Assembly: GCA_010015675.1 (NCBI GenBank)
Contig: ML977019.1
Location: 266,773-330,772, forward strand
Reading direction: 5' to 3'
Origin: Byssothecium circinans
Lineage: Eukaryota > Ascomycota > Dothideomycetes > Pleosporales > Massarinaceae
Length of the DNA: 64,000 bases
Of the stretch, positions 30,974 through 42,359 are shown piece by piece (position 1 is the stretch's first letter; each line of letters begins with the position of its first letter). A program made the translations under genes and the position numbers. Under the pieces are notes generated by a model. The model ran no database searches, was not told the origin of the DNA, and was given only the letters and a program-made list of their open reading frames with translations.

Positions 30974-32790
30974 ATGTTTTATTCTCTGTTTCTCCTAACC
31001 ACTGTTACGGGGCTCCTCCTCCAAAGGAGCTTCGCAGTAGCTCAAACCATGCCCTTCGACGCCCGCGAAGCAACAATCGATTCAGTGCATCACGCACTAT
31101 ACTCGGGTCTCTCAACATGCAGAGAAGTCATCTCCGCATTCCTAACCCGGATCGAAACACACAACAACCGCACCAATGCAATCATCACACTCAATCCCAA
31201 CGCCCTATCCATCGCTGACTCATACGACTCTCTCAAAGCAGGAAATGCCACGGGACCTCTCTTCTGCATTCCCGTTCTACTAAAAGATAATTATGACACC
31301 GAGGATATGCCTACGACGGGCGGTTCCCTCGCACTCAAGGAATCGCAACCAACGGAAGATGCACCGAGTGTCACTGCATTGAAGAAAGCAGGCGCTATTA
31401 TCCTAGGCAAGACAAATCTGCATGAATTAGCCCTGGAAGGAATCAGTGTGTCGTCCCTCGGTGGTCAAACAATAAACCCCTACGACCCTACACGCACACC
31501 AGGTGGCAGCTCCGGCGGTATAGGGGCAGCTATCGCATCCTCCTTTGCCGTCTTCGGCACAGGAACAGATACCGCAAGTCAACTCCTAGGTAAAAAGTCT
31601 GAGAAGCACCTCACCTAACTCTAAGACATTGGACTTTCCTGTCTAAGAGTTAACACGAAGCACACTGACACCCCTCTCAATGAGCCTTGCTAACTCTATA
31701 CCCCTCTACTTAGGTGAATTCCCTACGCAGCCCAGCGTCAGCAAACTCGCTCTTCAGCATCAGACCCACACGCGGCTTGATCACACGCACAGGAATCATC
31801 CCCATATCCTACACCCACGATGTCATCGGACCCATAGCCCGCGCAATCAAAGACGTCGCAACCGCACTCACAGTAATGACAACACCCGGCTACGACGCCA
31901 CCGATAACGCTACCACACTCGTCCCCCCCACTCATCGAAAAATAGACTACGCTTCGAGCCTCGGGAAAACGCAGCTCAAAGGTCTTCGTCTCGGTGTCCT
32001 AAACGGTTTCTTCAACCGCACGAATACTACCTCTACAGAAGTCACCTCCGTAAACTCCATCATGGATACCTTCATAGCCAAGCTCAAAGCCGCAGGCGTA
32101 ACTCTGATCCCCATCGACGAAACCCTATACAACGCCACAGCCATCCAAAGCGCCTACGACGTCCAAAGGTTCGAATACCGCGAACTCATGGACGCCTACC
32201 TCCAACGCCCTTCTCTCTCCGGCGCGCACCCGTCCGCGCTCGCAGACCTCTACAGCAGAAAAACAGGGAATGGAACCAAGGGGGAATTCCTCGTCTTGCC
32301 TTCACAGTACGAGTACGTCAACACTGCCCTCGTATCTTCAACTTCGAATGCAACATATACCACCCGACTAGCTAGGATACGAAACCTCACACTCGCCCTC
32401 CAAAACACTTTTTCCTCTAATCACCTCGACGCTATCATCTACCCCGAGCAGAAGAACCTCGTCGTTAAACTCGGGTCCCCCTCGCAGGCAGGTCGTAATG
32501 GCATCCTCGCGGCGTTGACCGGCGTTCCCGTCGTCACTGTTCCTGTGGGGTTCAGTGAGAGCACGGAAGAGGCGCCGGTTGGCGTGCCGATTGGGATGGA
32601 GATTCTGGGAAGGCCGTGGGAGGAGGAGAAGCTGTTGGGGATTGGGTTCGCGGTGGAGATGTTGGGGAAGGTGAGGAAGAGTCCGGCTTGGGCGAGGGAG
32701 GTGTTGGAGGGGAGGGAGTATGGGAGTGTGCCGGTTATTACGCCGGATGTTGGGGGAATAAGTGAGGCTTATCCGCTTGGGACGCTTTGA
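30974..32790 (+). CDS. Secreted amidase (amidase-signature family)
   Basis: Two exons, 30974-31573 and 31714-32790; 558 aa. The signal peptide is MFYSLFLLTTVTGLLLQRSF. The amidase signature follows: VLLKDNYDTEDMPTTGGS, GKTNLHELAL with the catalytic Lys, and TPGGSSGGIGAAIASSFA with the cis-Ser/Ser pair; then GTDT, interrupted by the intron, then VNSLRSPASANSLFSIRPT. Correct family sequence needs the splice ACC|GCAAGT...TTAG|GTGAAT, a GC-AG intron of 140 nt. A GT donor elsewhere gives the wrong frame. The intron contains the introner-like repeat. NxT/S sites fit secretion. The enzyme hydrolyses a C-N amide bond; substrate unknown. The adjacent OPT transporter might use amide or peptide breakdown products (inference). 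Confidence 0.9.
31608..31713 (+). mobile_element. Introner-like element, copy 2 (amidase intron)
   Basis: It begins CACCTAACTCTAAGACATTG, with a hairpin to GTCTAAGAG, then ACACGAAGCACACTGACACC, AATGAGCCTTGCTAACTC (branch site) and CCCCTCTACTTAG (acceptor). It ends CTTAGGTG, nearly the inverse of its CACCTAA start. The host sequence on each side shows a partial duplication (GTCAACTCCTAGG before, GTGAATTCCCTACG after), as left by insertion. Confidence 0.7.
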
Positions 32791-33201
32791 GGGGGTTTAA
32801 GTGTGTTGCATGATAGAGTGTGGATAGTAGATGTTGCGATACTACACTGTAACGAGCAAGATTGGATAGAATTACGAGCAAACATGGGCCAAAGTGTAAG
32901 GTGTAAATATAGACTGACTCTTACCCATGTTAAAAGTTTGGTGATTTTCCATTGCTATATCGTAAAGCCTGTAGATAATACACTCAGTCCCTGGGCCTTT
33001 TTTAGCTGCATATACCCTTCGTAATGACTTGTGTACAGATTGCCTTTCTCATTCCAAGATGCATATATAGCTAGCAACCGTGCTCTGCAAAACTCATCCA
33101 AAGGGGGTTCAGTGCCTAATACCCACTTAATCCTTAAGCTATAAAGGCCACCGCGACTTTTGATAACTCATTCCTGCGATCATCTTCCCGCGAGAACCCG
33201 A
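32791..33201. other. Convergent intergenic region
   Basis: This is the 3' flank of the amidase gene (plus) and of the VAO-like gene (minus). It contains MITE copy C. Nothing else recognised. Confidence 0.5.
33084..33200. mobile_element. MITE-like repeat family 1, copy C (inverted)
   Basis: The reverse complement reads CTCGCGGGAAGATGATCGCA, GAGTTATCAAAAGTCGCGG, TAGCTTAAGGATTAAGTGGG, GTATTAGGCACTGAACCCC and TTTGGATGAGTTTTGCAGAG, in the family order. It ends within a few bases of the VAO-like stop codon, so it probably lies in that gene's 3' UTR. Confidence 0.6.
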
Positions 33202-35031
33202 CTACAGCTTACTTTCCACCTTCCCAGGCACAACGGTCCCGCCACTTACCGCCTTCTCTACCCTATCACCCAGCAGCTCCCAGCCCTTACCTCTGTACTT
33301 TTTCGGCCATATCCCATTCCTGCCCGGCGCTAATATCCCGTTAGGATCCAGTGCATCCTTGATCGTCTCGTTAAAGCGCATCAGCGCATTGTCACCCCAG
33401 CTATACGTCCCGGCCACTTGATCTGCAAAAAGTAAATGCGTTCTATACTCCCCATAGCCTTCCTTAGCTGTCTCGACGATCAGCTCTCGCATGAGCGCCG
33501 CAACTCTTCTTTTCTCGTCGGCTGAGGAGCGGTCATAGATGATGTTGGTGATGTAGTGCATCTCACGGCCTGCGACGCACAACGTGGGGAAGAGATCGAA
33601 GTTGTATTTCTTGTGTAGGCGCGCGTTGATAGAGTGGACGGTGAGAGCGTCGGAGCGTTTCGTGGGTGTGATGGGAGAGAAGAAGATGTGGGCGCCGTTG
33701 GGCTTCCAGTTCAACCAGTCGAGTTCGCGGAGAACGGGAACGCCTGAGCAGACAAGGGCGCGCGAGTGGATGTAGTGATCTGGCGGGAGGTCCGACGGGA
33801 GGAAGAACTTGGAGCCCTTGATACTTGCAAAAGCGGACTTGATGATGTCGAGCTGGGTCTTGATAGACGCTTGGTCGCCATACTGTGTGCCATAGAAGAC
33901 CCAGGAGCAATCGCCGCAGGGCATTTTTGAAGCGTGGTTGCGAACCACTTCGCGCGGTATCGGTTCTGATCCGGCGTAAAAGTGCGATTTTGGCAGCCCG
34001 GTGACGTTGAGTTCCTGGGCGACATGTCGGAGCTGGGGAATGTTGCCTAGTATGCGCTTCTGCGCCAACGGGCGGATTACTTCGACAATGTCCGGAAAGT
34101 CTTCGTCGCGAGGAAAAGTGATCATATAAGACTGATGCTCGGTCTCGTGCATGAGCCAAATGCCCATCTGCACCACAATGCCAAAGTTACTCTGCGAGAA
34201 GATGCCGTCAGAATAAGGGCCGTACGCAGGTTGGAAAGACTGCCACGTTGGGTTATCGCTTCCGTTCTTTCCCGGCAGTGCGCCCATGCCAGTACGCAGC
34301 AGCTCGCCATTTGGGAGCACGATCTCCATGCCGCAGTGATTGGCAAAATGGTCGCCCATTGGCGTGTATCCAACACCACGATCGATGGCGTTCCCAAGCA
34401 CACTGCCACCACCAACATCGGGACAGTCGATCCAGAAAGGGAGTTTGCGCTTCTGTATCTCCTCATACAAGGCAAAGTATGAAACGCCTGGCTCCACCAC
34501 ACACGACGCATTTTCTGCATCAATATTCAGGATCTTGTTCATCCGTCTTCCCAAATCCACCACAACCGACCCTGGAACTCGCGGCGCGCTACCCCCATAG
34601 CCCACATTTCTGCCCATCGAAATGGGGTATATAGGAATCGCGTGCGTGTTCGCCCATTTGACGATGGTTTGGACTTGGGCCGTCGAAGAAGGGTATGCGA
34701 CGGCGCTGCAAACGAGTTCTTCTTGATCGACAATGTGGAAGGCATCGTGCGTGTTCGGGTGCTCGAGGTACCAGCCATCGATGAGCGGCTGGTCATTGAG
34801 GACGACATTTTCGGGGCCCAAAGCTTCCTTCAAGGCGGCGATGGCCGTGTTGAAGGCTTCGCGTGTGGTATCTGGCGGGAGACGGACGTCATGTCGGCGC
34901 GGGACGCTATCAGGAAGTGTCCTGTGGGACCAGAAACGGTCTTTGGTTGCCTGTGCAACTGAGACGAGACGAGACGGTATGCCGCTGTAACTTTCGGCGA
35001 GTGTAGGTGGAGGCTGGAGCGGTCTACTCAT
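33202..35031 (-). CDS. Vanillyl-alcohol-oxidase-like FAD oxidase
   Basis: One uninterrupted exon of 610 codons on the minus strand; 609 aa, about 50 aa longer at the N-terminus than classical VAO. The FAD-binding PCMH domain has PISMGRNVGYGGSAPRVPGS (about 137-155) and VVDLGRRMNKIL. The VAO/4-cresol-type signature is DVGGGSVLGNAIDRGVGYTP (205-224), then GDHF and NGELLRTGMGALPG. FSQSNFGIV and the C-terminal FAD-linked oxidase domain (GAHIFFSPITPTKRSDA, ending APGRNGIWPKKYRGKGW) complete the family order. VAO-type enzymes oxidise para-substituted phenols such as vanillyl alcohol or 4-hydroxybenzylic ethers and release H2O2, often from peroxisomes. The substrate is not known here. The gene lacks introns, unlike its neighbours. 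Confidence 0.92.
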   Translation of the reverse strand: MSRPLQPPPTLAESYSGIPSRLVSVAQATKDRFWSHRTLPDSVPRRHDVRLPPDTTREAFNTAIAALKEALGPENVVLNDQPLIDGWYLEHPNTHDAFHIVDQEELVCSAVAYPSSTAQVQTIVKWANTHAIPIYPISMGRNVGYGGSAPRVPGSVVVDLGRRMNKILNIDAENASCVVEPGVSYFALYEEIQKRKLPFWIDCPDVGGGSVLGNAIDRGVGYTPMGDHFANHCGMEIVLPNGELLRTGMGALPGKNGSDNPTWQSFQPAYGPYSDGIFSQSNFGIVVQMGIWLMHETEHQSYMITFPRDEDFPDIVEVIRPLAQKRILGNIPQLRHVAQELNVTGLPKSHFYAGSEPIPREVVRNHASKMPCGDCSWVFYGTQYGDQASIKTQLDIIKSAFASIKGSKFFLPSDLPPDHYIHSRALVCSGVPVLRELDWLNWKPNGAHIFFSPITPTKRSDALTVHSINARLHKKYNFDLFPTLCVAGREMHYITNIIYDRSSADEKRRVAALMRELIVETAKEGYGEYRTHLLFADQVAGTYSWGDNALMRFNETIKDALDPNGILAPGRNGIWPKKYRGKGWELLGDRVEKAVSGGTVVPGKVESKL

Positions 35032-35896
35032 CGTGACTGTTCACAAATATCTTGTATTCAGCGTAGCAGGAAAAGGGGTATGCAACGCAACTACCCAATG
35101 TTACTCTCGAGACAGCAAAAGCTCGTCTTCTAATTGAAGTACGAGGCACTGTATCTCCCTTGAATTGAGTTTACAGTGTCCGCAGCGAGCTTTCTCTTAT
35201 ATCCCACTTTTTCTGCTATACGGGAGGCAGATTTGATACGTTGGTCATGTTGATAGCTTTGGCTGAGTGTCGTTAATTCCGCGGTGCTGCATGTTGGGGA
35301 ACTGGGGTAATTGAGGCCGGCAAATAGCGACAACGAGATGGGAGTCGATTTCCGCATAGCTGACGATGAATCAATTGTGTAGGTCAACCGAAGGTAGATC
35401 TCTTCTGCAAGGTGATATTATTCGATCGTGATGGCTGTCGTGCAGCTCGGCGGTGCAACTGCCTGTCTCAATCAGTGCAGCATATCATGTGAGCAAGTGC
35501 CAGTCCTGGAGAGTATCGACAAATAATGCAATTTTCACACAGCATATAGCGCTTCTTCAAGTGTCTCTTTGAGTATATGAGAGGACATGTTGTTTGGTGA
35601 AACGGTTGTTGGTAGGGTTTGCCTACGTCTAAACCTTGGATCTTCTTATCGGCACGTGATAACGCGCTTGGCGCGCTAAGATAACGAACCTCTCTTCCCC
35701 CTAAACATACGTCACACCAACTGAACTTTCACCAGACGGCTCTCGTATCCCCATCGCGTACTACATCCACGTGCTCGTCCCTCCTCTCACAACCCGCGTA
35801 CCCATCAGCAAGCTGCCTCAGAGGGCTATGTAGCCCCGGGGCCCATTAATTCGCGACGGCAAACATTGCTAGAGGTGCTGCGGCTGAGGTGAAAGC
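35032..35896. other. Divergent intergenic region
   Basis: Upstream region of the VAO-like gene (minus) and of the membrane-protein gene (plus). No ORF or repeat of note. Confidence 0.45.
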
Positions 35897-37098
35897 ATGG
35901 GGCTGCGATATGGCGGTTGGGTGAACACCGTCTCGCTCATTATTTACTTCTTCTACCTATGCTTTGCTATATGGCTTTCGGCTCGCCAGGGCCTGGGTCA
36001 CAACTTTCCTTGGATATGCATTGTTGTTTTGTCGCTCTGTCGCCTCACTCAGGTAAGCAGCTCCAGCTCCCGCTTTCAACCCCCCAACGAACAATGCAGA
36101 ATTCAAGGTTTCTGTTTCCAAATACGACTTTTTGGACAAGAAAACATCAAATCTTCGAATGAATTATACAACCCATGGGCACCATGAGAACCCGTCCTAT
36201 CCGACGTCTTCCGGACTAACGACACACAGTTCTCTATCGATCTGGCAGCCACGTCTCTATTCCCCCCTCTAACGGCGCCAAATACTAGCCTCGAATCAGG
36301 AGTAGCTATTCTCACCTCCATCGGTTTGACACCCCTATTCATGTCAACTTCAAGCGTTCTCAACATGACATCGGGCCCAAAAGGGCGGCGCATGCAGTGG
36401 ATACTCTTATTGTTGTATATTCCCCTCACAGTCTCTCTCGTCCTTATTGTGGCTGGAGGCATCGATCCGGATTCGCGTGAGGGCCCAACGTTTGCCGCTA
36501 CTGAACCGACCAAGGCCGGAATCGCAATATATTGTGGCTGCTTCATCGTCCTGGTACGTACTATTATACACGGACTGAGCGATGCTGACAATTAAAGGTA
36601 TGGGCCACCACAACGATTGCGGCACGACTTTACCTGGCGAATCCACAGGAGGTCAAGATCTTGACTACCGTCGTATTGAGCCTGCCCTTCTTCTTGGTCG
36701 ATGTGGTGTACATGATGTGCTTTGCATTCGAAGATCTGTGGGGGAACCAAAAGTTCAACGTCATCAGTGGAAGTGTCACTCTCCAGTTGTGCATGTATGT
36801 CTTCCCTGTCAAGCTTTCTACAGTCTGGCCCACATATCTGACAACCAACAGGCAGGTCATCATGGAAGCCATCATCGTCGGCCTGTACCTAGGTCTGGGC
36901 TTCGAGCTCCCGGACAAAGCCTCTCGGATACGCCATCGGGTCAAGGACCTAAGCGAATACGATTACGAGCAGATGCGGGAGACCGCTCTATGGAAGCTCT
37001 ACGAAGTCATGTCGACGGTCGTGGCGACCGTGGTCATGCCTGGCCTCATGTTCGCCCATTGGCTCCTCGGAAAGATCCTGCGATCAGGACGAACATGA
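35897..37098 (+). CDS. Multi-pass membrane protein, unknown function
   Basis: Three exons: 35897-36052, 36230-36553 and 36598-37098; 326 aa. Intron 1 is long (177 nt, GTAAGC...ACACAG); intron 2 is 44 nt with CTGAC and an AAAG acceptor. Seven hydrophobic segments can be seen, including VSLIIYFFYLCFAIWLSA, WILLLLYIPLTVSLVLIVA, ILTTVVLSLPFFLVDVVYMM, VTLQLCMYVFPVKL and a late TVVATVVMPGLMFAHWLL. A seven-segment layout with a short charged tail matches a widespread fungal family of uncharacterised 7-TM proteins (DUF7702-like; my recollection, not searched). N-glycosylation sites (NTS) sit in an outside loop. No function is assigned. Confidence 0.7.
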
Positions 37099-37909
37099 CA
37101 CGGTACTCAATACGTTGTCGATACTCTGGATCCCGTACACAAGGCATATATAAATAGGCGCAACTTTTCCATCCGCGAGCATGTCTTGGGTGTTTTGGTT
37201 TTAGCATTGGTCTAGCATACAGCGAATCGCATTTTGTCTTCGAAAACCACAGAATATAGACTAATGAGGAGGTACGGAGATGAACGTACATCAACGAGTG
37301 TTGACAGCGAACAGTTATTTTGGTTACATGTTCGAGCTCGGCGCCCTTTGCGCTTTTCCATTCCATCGATACCGATCCTCGAACGAGCTCTAGACTACTT
37401 ACACACTCCGTGGCCTCAATGATCCTGTTCATTTCACGTTCATTTTCATATCCTCAGACAGGTTTAGTGTGTGTTTGGAGACGGTGCCATACGGCGTGCA
37501 CCAACCAATCCTTTTCCCATCTAACACGCTGTGTTAAGCGCTGGTGAGACAACGTGTATCAAGACAAAGACCAAAAAGGGGCAGGAAGGTTTCCACCACA
37601 CATTGCGCCAATGCCCACCCTATACGTCAACCTTGAGGATGGCATATACTCCCATAGGATCATAACGATGAGCCTCCTGTTGCGTCATTGGCTAGACAAA
37701 CACACCACAGCGGCAATAATCGGCTAGCGTATGCTCTGGTTCTTTATAGCGCACGGATCACACCAACAACTAATGCTCTATCGATATCTATCTTGCTTTC
37801 ATGCATCACACTCAAACCCCACATCACCACCAAATTCATCAAATTTTCATAACTTCAAACTAATCCACACCCTTTACCGGGCATCGAAGCACGTCTCACG
37901 AACGAAACA
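37099..37909. other. Intergenic region
   Basis: Short ORFs only, no motif. The right end is the promoter and leader of the F-box gene, CA-rich just before the ATG. Confidence 0.45.
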
Positions 37910-39598
37910 ATGGCTACTCTGACCGATCTTCCAAACGAGATGCTGTCCACGATAGCTCGCAATCTCCAAGACAACGTCGAGTCCCTCCACGGCGGGTACA
38001 ACGTGAGCACCAACTCGACGCTCTTCTTCGATTCGGAGGACTGTCGACACCCCGACAGCGACCTCGCAAGTCTCTGCCTCGTATCCAAGCGAGTCTATCC
38101 AGCTGCCGCCGAAACCCTTTATCGATGGCCGAAGATACCCTCGTCTACAAAGCCGGTCGATGGCTCCTCTGAGGTCGACAGGAAGACCCCACTGGTGTGT
38201 CTTGTGCGAACGCTGCTCGAGCGACCGCATTTTCGGGAGTTCATCAAGGGCATCAAGCTCTTGGTGCTTCCTCGGGACGCACACGATTCCCCCGCAATTC
38301 CCGCCAAACCTATCTTTTGCGGCACTCCTGCGTGCTTCTGTGCCAACACTAAATTCTTCGCCATGCTGCGACAAGTCTTAACCCGTGAAGAGATGCGATT
38401 GTGGGTCACCACCCGGTTTCGAAGCCATTTAGCAACGCGTCATCCTAGGGCCGTCCGCTATAACTTCTGGCAGCATTGGATGCGGCTCCTGCGTCAAGGC
38501 AACGAGCCAGCCCTTATCGGCATACTCATGCTGATACTGCCCGAGCTCCAGCACTTGTCACTGCGTTCCCACGCAGGTAAGCGGTCGGACTCGGACGACG
38601 AGATCTGGGGAAGCGCAGAAGAAACAGGCATTTTCTGGGACCTCTTCGACCAACAGGTTGCCCTCGGCGCCGGACCTTTCTATCGCCCGACCTTCCTACC
38701 GGCGTTCCTCAACCTCACGTCCCTGACCGTCAACTTCGTTCTTCCCTGGTCAGTCATCTGCTTGCCGACGCTCACGACCTTGGAGTACGAGATCAAGGAC
38801 GAGACGGAAGACGGTCTCTTCAACTGGGCAGCGCCACACCTCCCTATCTCCCAGAAACCAGCGCCTGTTATCAAGACCTTGATCCTGAACGTCGATATCT
38901 GCAACCTCGGCGTTCAGGACATTATCCAATACATCCCGCTGCTCCTCATGGAGCTGACATCGCTACACGAGCTGCACTTCCGTATCTTCTCAGTTCCAGA
39001 AACCAATTACGCTGGTGCCAATGCGGACAGCGATCTAGATCTCGATGGTTTCCTGACAAGGATCAATCCAAGTTGTCAGGAACTGGTCATCGACGAATCA
39101 AATGTCCGCTCGGACTGCTTGTTCTGGATCAGGCCTTTGGCCGCGGCGTCGTACCTGTCCTTCCCATCTCTGCGCCGCCTAGTACTGCCCCAATCCATGC
39201 TCTTCGAGATGTACGACGACAACCTGGGACCGCTTCCAGCTCCCCTTGACACTCTCGAGGTCATCGATAGTACGCGGGCGCTCCATGGCTGGGCATGGCG
39301 ACTCGTAAACAACCACTTCGTCATCCCCAACCTCAACCGAGTCGTCCTCTGGTGCGACAAGAACGGGGATGTCTTCCATCCGGCTGACGAAAACTTGAGG
39401 GATGTGCCGGAGTGGTATGATTGGAGCACGGGCGTGGACCCGGTGATGGTTGAGCAGCAGCAGGGTCTAGCGGCGGCTTTCGATGAGGACTGGAAGCCAT
39501 TTGATTGGGTTGGTGCGGAGGTTTGGGAGGTTGTGAGGGCGATGGGGGCGGAGGTTGTGGAGAGGAGGAGGGTGAGGGGCTGGAGGGCTTTGCAGTAG
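37910..39598 (+). CDS. F-box-like protein
   Basis: A single exon of 563 codons; 562 aa. The N-terminus MATLTDLPNEMLSTIARNLQ, then DLASLCLVSKRVYPAAAETL and YRWPKI, has the F-box-like helical pattern (LPxE-LxxIxxxL ... LCLVSKR). The remainder has scattered leucine-rich stretches (LPELQHLSLRSH, LNLTSLTVNFVLP, TLILNVDI) like the irregular LRRs of fungal F-box proteins. Such proteins pair with Skp1 in SCF ubiquitin ligases and choose substrates through the C-terminal part. The target is unknown. Many near-complete antisense ORFs here are shadows of its GC-rich codons. Confidence 0.75.
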   Translation: MATLTDLPNEMLSTIARNLQDNVESLHGGYNVSTNSTLFFDSEDCRHPDSDLASLCLVSKRVYPAAAETLYRWPKIPSSTKPVDGSSEVDRKTPLVCLVRTLLERPHFREFIKGIKLLVLPRDAHDSPAIPAKPIFCGTPACFCANTKFFAMLRQVLTREEMRLWVTTRFRSHLATRHPRAVRYNFWQHWMRLLRQGNEPALIGILMLILPELQHLSLRSHAGKRSDSDDEIWGSAEETGIFWDLFDQQVALGAGPFYRPTFLPAFLNLTSLTVNFVLPWSVICLPTLTTLEYEIKDETEDGLFNWAAPHLPISQKPAPVIKTLILNVDICNLGVQDIIQYIPLLLMELTSLHELHFRIFSVPETNYAGANADSDLDLDGFLTRINPSCQELVIDESNVRSDCLFWIRPLAAASYLSFPSLRRLVLPQSMLFEMYDDNLGPLPAPLDTLEVIDSTRALHGWAWRLVNNHFVIPNLNRVVLWCDKNGDVFHPADENLRDVPEWYDWSTGVDPVMVEQQQGLAAAFDEDWKPFDWVGAEVWEVVRAMGAEVVERRRVRGWRALQ

Positions 39599-40697
39599 GG
39601 GGATAAACAATAGGAAATCGGTATATTACGACGAGGGGTTGCCGGAGGGTAATATACGTGTGATGGATGGTATATGGAAATGCACGGCGTTCGGTGAAGT
39701 GGAGGGATAGACGGATATAAGAGTTAGTTGGCAAATTTTAGTATGATTGTAAAGAGCACGAGACTACTTCTGAATAGTGTCTATGATCGCGTAGGCTTTG
39801 GGTTTCGGCTAACGCTATTCTAGGAGTTTGTCGCAAGCTGCCTCTCGTAGACGTAAGATCTCGGGAACTAAGCTATCAAAACCCGCACTAATATTAAAAC
39901 TCACGGAGTAGTTAGGGTATTAGGTACTGAATCCCCCTTGGATAAGTTTTGCAGAGTTTAGTTGTTAACTTATCTCGTAAGATTTTACTTGTACGAGGCT
40001 GCGCATTTACATCACAACGTACACACACATCCCGTGAGATGACGTGTTTATTTCCGGCCTTCTAGAACAACAGGAAACCAGCTAAAAGATGTGCAGTAGT
40101 GCAGTACCTTGTGCCATGGTTCACCCCCGTTCCCGTTCCCGCACTTGCATCGTCAGCATATAAGCCCCGACGATCGAACGCCAATTCGAATATCACATTC
40201 CTCAAGGTCGGCGGAATAAACTTATAAGCACCAAAAGCGAAGGGCTTGCTATCAGAACGATCCATAGGAATACAATGTTGCAACATTTCGGACCTTTGCT
40301 CTTCGCCCGCGCTATCCTATCCCCCCATCCGAGCTCCGATCACCTAACTCCGGTCTCAGCGTCAGCAACCCGGTTTCGCTTTACGGGCAGCAAGACACAG
40401 TATTGGAAAAAGCAACCTATGCCGCATTTCATATTTCCGATTCATAGGGCTGAGATGCCGTCGGCTTCGGTCACGGATCCCCACCTGAAAGCCGGACTGG
40501 ACTATAGCAGTACGCGATGCGGAAATGATATGGTCGTATATAGTCACCATAACGTCGGGTTCCATACTCTTCACAATGGTCTTCTTCTCTTCACCTCCAT
40601 AAGTTTCCGTTTCAAGCCACTTCTTTGATTCAGAATCTTCAGAAAGAGATAGACTTGGAATCCCCAGCCCACACGCCTCATCTCCTTCCAAAAAAAA
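39599..40697. other. Intergenic region
   Basis: It holds MITE copy D and the promoter of the SDR at 40698. ORFs at 40275-40628 and on the opposite strand have no domain and are not called. Confidence 0.45.
39857..39999. mobile_element. MITE-like repeat family 1, copy D
   Basis: The most complete copy: ATCTCGGGAACTAAGCTATC at the left, AAAACCCGCACTAATATTAA, GTATTAGGTACTGAATCCC, CCTTGGATAAGTTTTGCAGAG, then GTTGTTAACTTATCTCGTAA and GATTTTACTTGTACGAGG at the right. Left and right ends are inverted (CTCGGGAA.TAAG versus CTTATCTCG). No ORF. Confidence 0.65.
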
Positions 40698-41560
40698 ATG
40701 GTAATCAACGTCCCAACCGCCTCCCTCGAAGGGCAAGTCGCCCTCGTCACCGGCGCAGGCCGTGGCATTGGCCGCGGCTGTGCCATCGAGCTGGGCAAGC
40801 GCGGCGCCTCCGTAATCGTCAACTACGTCTCCTCCTCTGGCCCAGCCAACGACGTCGTCAAAACGATCGAAGGTTTCAACAACGGCGCCAAAGCCATCGC
40901 CATCCAAGCCGATGTATCCAAAGTCAGCGAGATCACGCGGCTCTTCACCGAAGCCAAAAAGGCCTTTGGCAAAATCAACATCGTAATGAGCAATTCGGGC
41001 ACCGAGAGCTGGGACAAGACGGAAGAGATAACCGAGGAGAAGTACGACCACGTGTTCAACCTGAACACGCGGGCGCAGTTCTTCGTCGGCCAGACGGCGT
41101 ATAAGTTCCTCGAAGATAACGGGAGGATTATCCTCATGTCGTCGATTGCGGCGGGGTTGCTGGGCGTGAAGGACCATGCGCTGTATAATGCGAGTAAGAT
41201 GGCGGTGATTGGGTTCATCAAGGCGTTTGCGACGGATTTTGGGAAGAGGGGCATTACTGTTAATGGTGTCGCTCCCGGAGGGATTAAGAGCGATATGTTT
41301 ACGCAGAACGCGTGGCATTATATCCCCGGGGGCTCGCCGGATTGGCCCGCGGAGAAGATTGAGGGGTTGATGGCGGAGCATTGTCCCCTTGGACGGTGTG
41401 CGGTGCCCGAGGATGTGGCGAGGGTGGTGGCGTTTTTGTCGAGTGAGGATGGGGGGTGGGTTAATGGTAGGTTTCCCCTAGCGAAATGTGGTGTGTGAAT
41501 GTTTGCTGATTGGTGATTTTAGGCCAGGTTATTACCATCTCGGGTGGTTCTTCACAGTAG
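40698..41560 (+). CDS. SDR, naphthol-reductase-like
   Basis: Exons 40698-41466 and 41523-41560; 268 aa. It has ALVTGAGRGIGRGCAIELG (Rossmann motif TGxxxGIG), SNSGTESWDK, FNLNTRAQFFV, IILMSSIAAG with the catalytic Ser, YNASK (YxxxK) and VAPGGIKSDMF, ending GQVITISGGSSQ. Sequence order and VAPGGIKSDM are those of fungal tetra/trihydroxynaphthalene reductase and versicolorin-reductase-like enzymes: NADPH-dependent, cytosolic, acting on aromatic polyketide ketones. The true substrate could differ. It is convergent with the P450 at 42360-44068 and about 13 kb from the HR-PKS, so a role in that pathway is possible. The short last exon of 38 nt is needed for the usual C-terminus. Confidence 0.9.
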
Positions 41561-42359
41561 AGGGGATGGTCGTGCTCGAAGGAGGTTGTGTGGAAGGAGG
41601 GAAGGGACAGTGTAGAGTCCTTGGTATTAGCGGTATTTTGAATTAGGGTTATAATGTAGGGTTTGGAGTGATAGCATCTAGTCACTATAGACGACGGCGA
41701 GGCTTTTCCTAGTAGACATCTACTGTAGACATCTAGTAATCGAACTAAAGCACTACCCGTTCTTTCTTTTTCACTTCCTGACTTTGAGAGCCTCAATTGC
41801 CCCAGCACTACCCGATTTAAAAGCGAATTCCATACAAACCGGTATAGATACGAATTGTATTGATGAGGCAGGGATAGAGGTATAGCTCTTTGAACTGCGA
41901 CGAGTGGGGAGATCAAGTCGGCCAGGTATGCAAATCCAGAGAAAGAACCCCCGATAGAGACAAACGAGATGTATTTGCGGCAGTGAAAAGTGGTTTGGTC
42001 CGAAGAAGTGAGGTTGTGTTGTTCTGGGAGAGTCCATCGTCAGGTAGGACGTTGCGAAAGTGAAGGAGTCGCGATATAAGGCAGAGCAGCGACAATAGCT
42101 TTTGCGTAGCAGAAATAGTAGGATATAGCGCAGTCACCTAGCCTCACTCTCGATTTAGTGAGATTTCATGCTACAAGTGAAGTACTAAATGCTGTACCAC
42201 TTCTTAGATAGATTTCGTGTAGAGTCTCGCCATATTAATTTCTATATTTGCCTACAGCAAGAGCTCCTACTTATTGAAATTTAAGATGCCAATGTCTCAA
42301 ATTTATCTGACAACGCTTTGAAAAGCTTCATAGAGTCACTCTAAGTTGCATTTTGGAAC
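41561..42359. other. Convergent intergenic region
   Basis: 3' flanks of the SDR (plus) and the P450 (minus). A small direct repeat, GTAGACATCTA, occurs near 41710-41735. No gene recognised. Confidence 0.45.

Noticed and set aside
40362..41381. 339-codon minus-strand ORF
   Set aside because: It is antisense to the SDR at 40698-41560, which has full SDR motifs and splice sites. The ORF is a shadow of its codon use.
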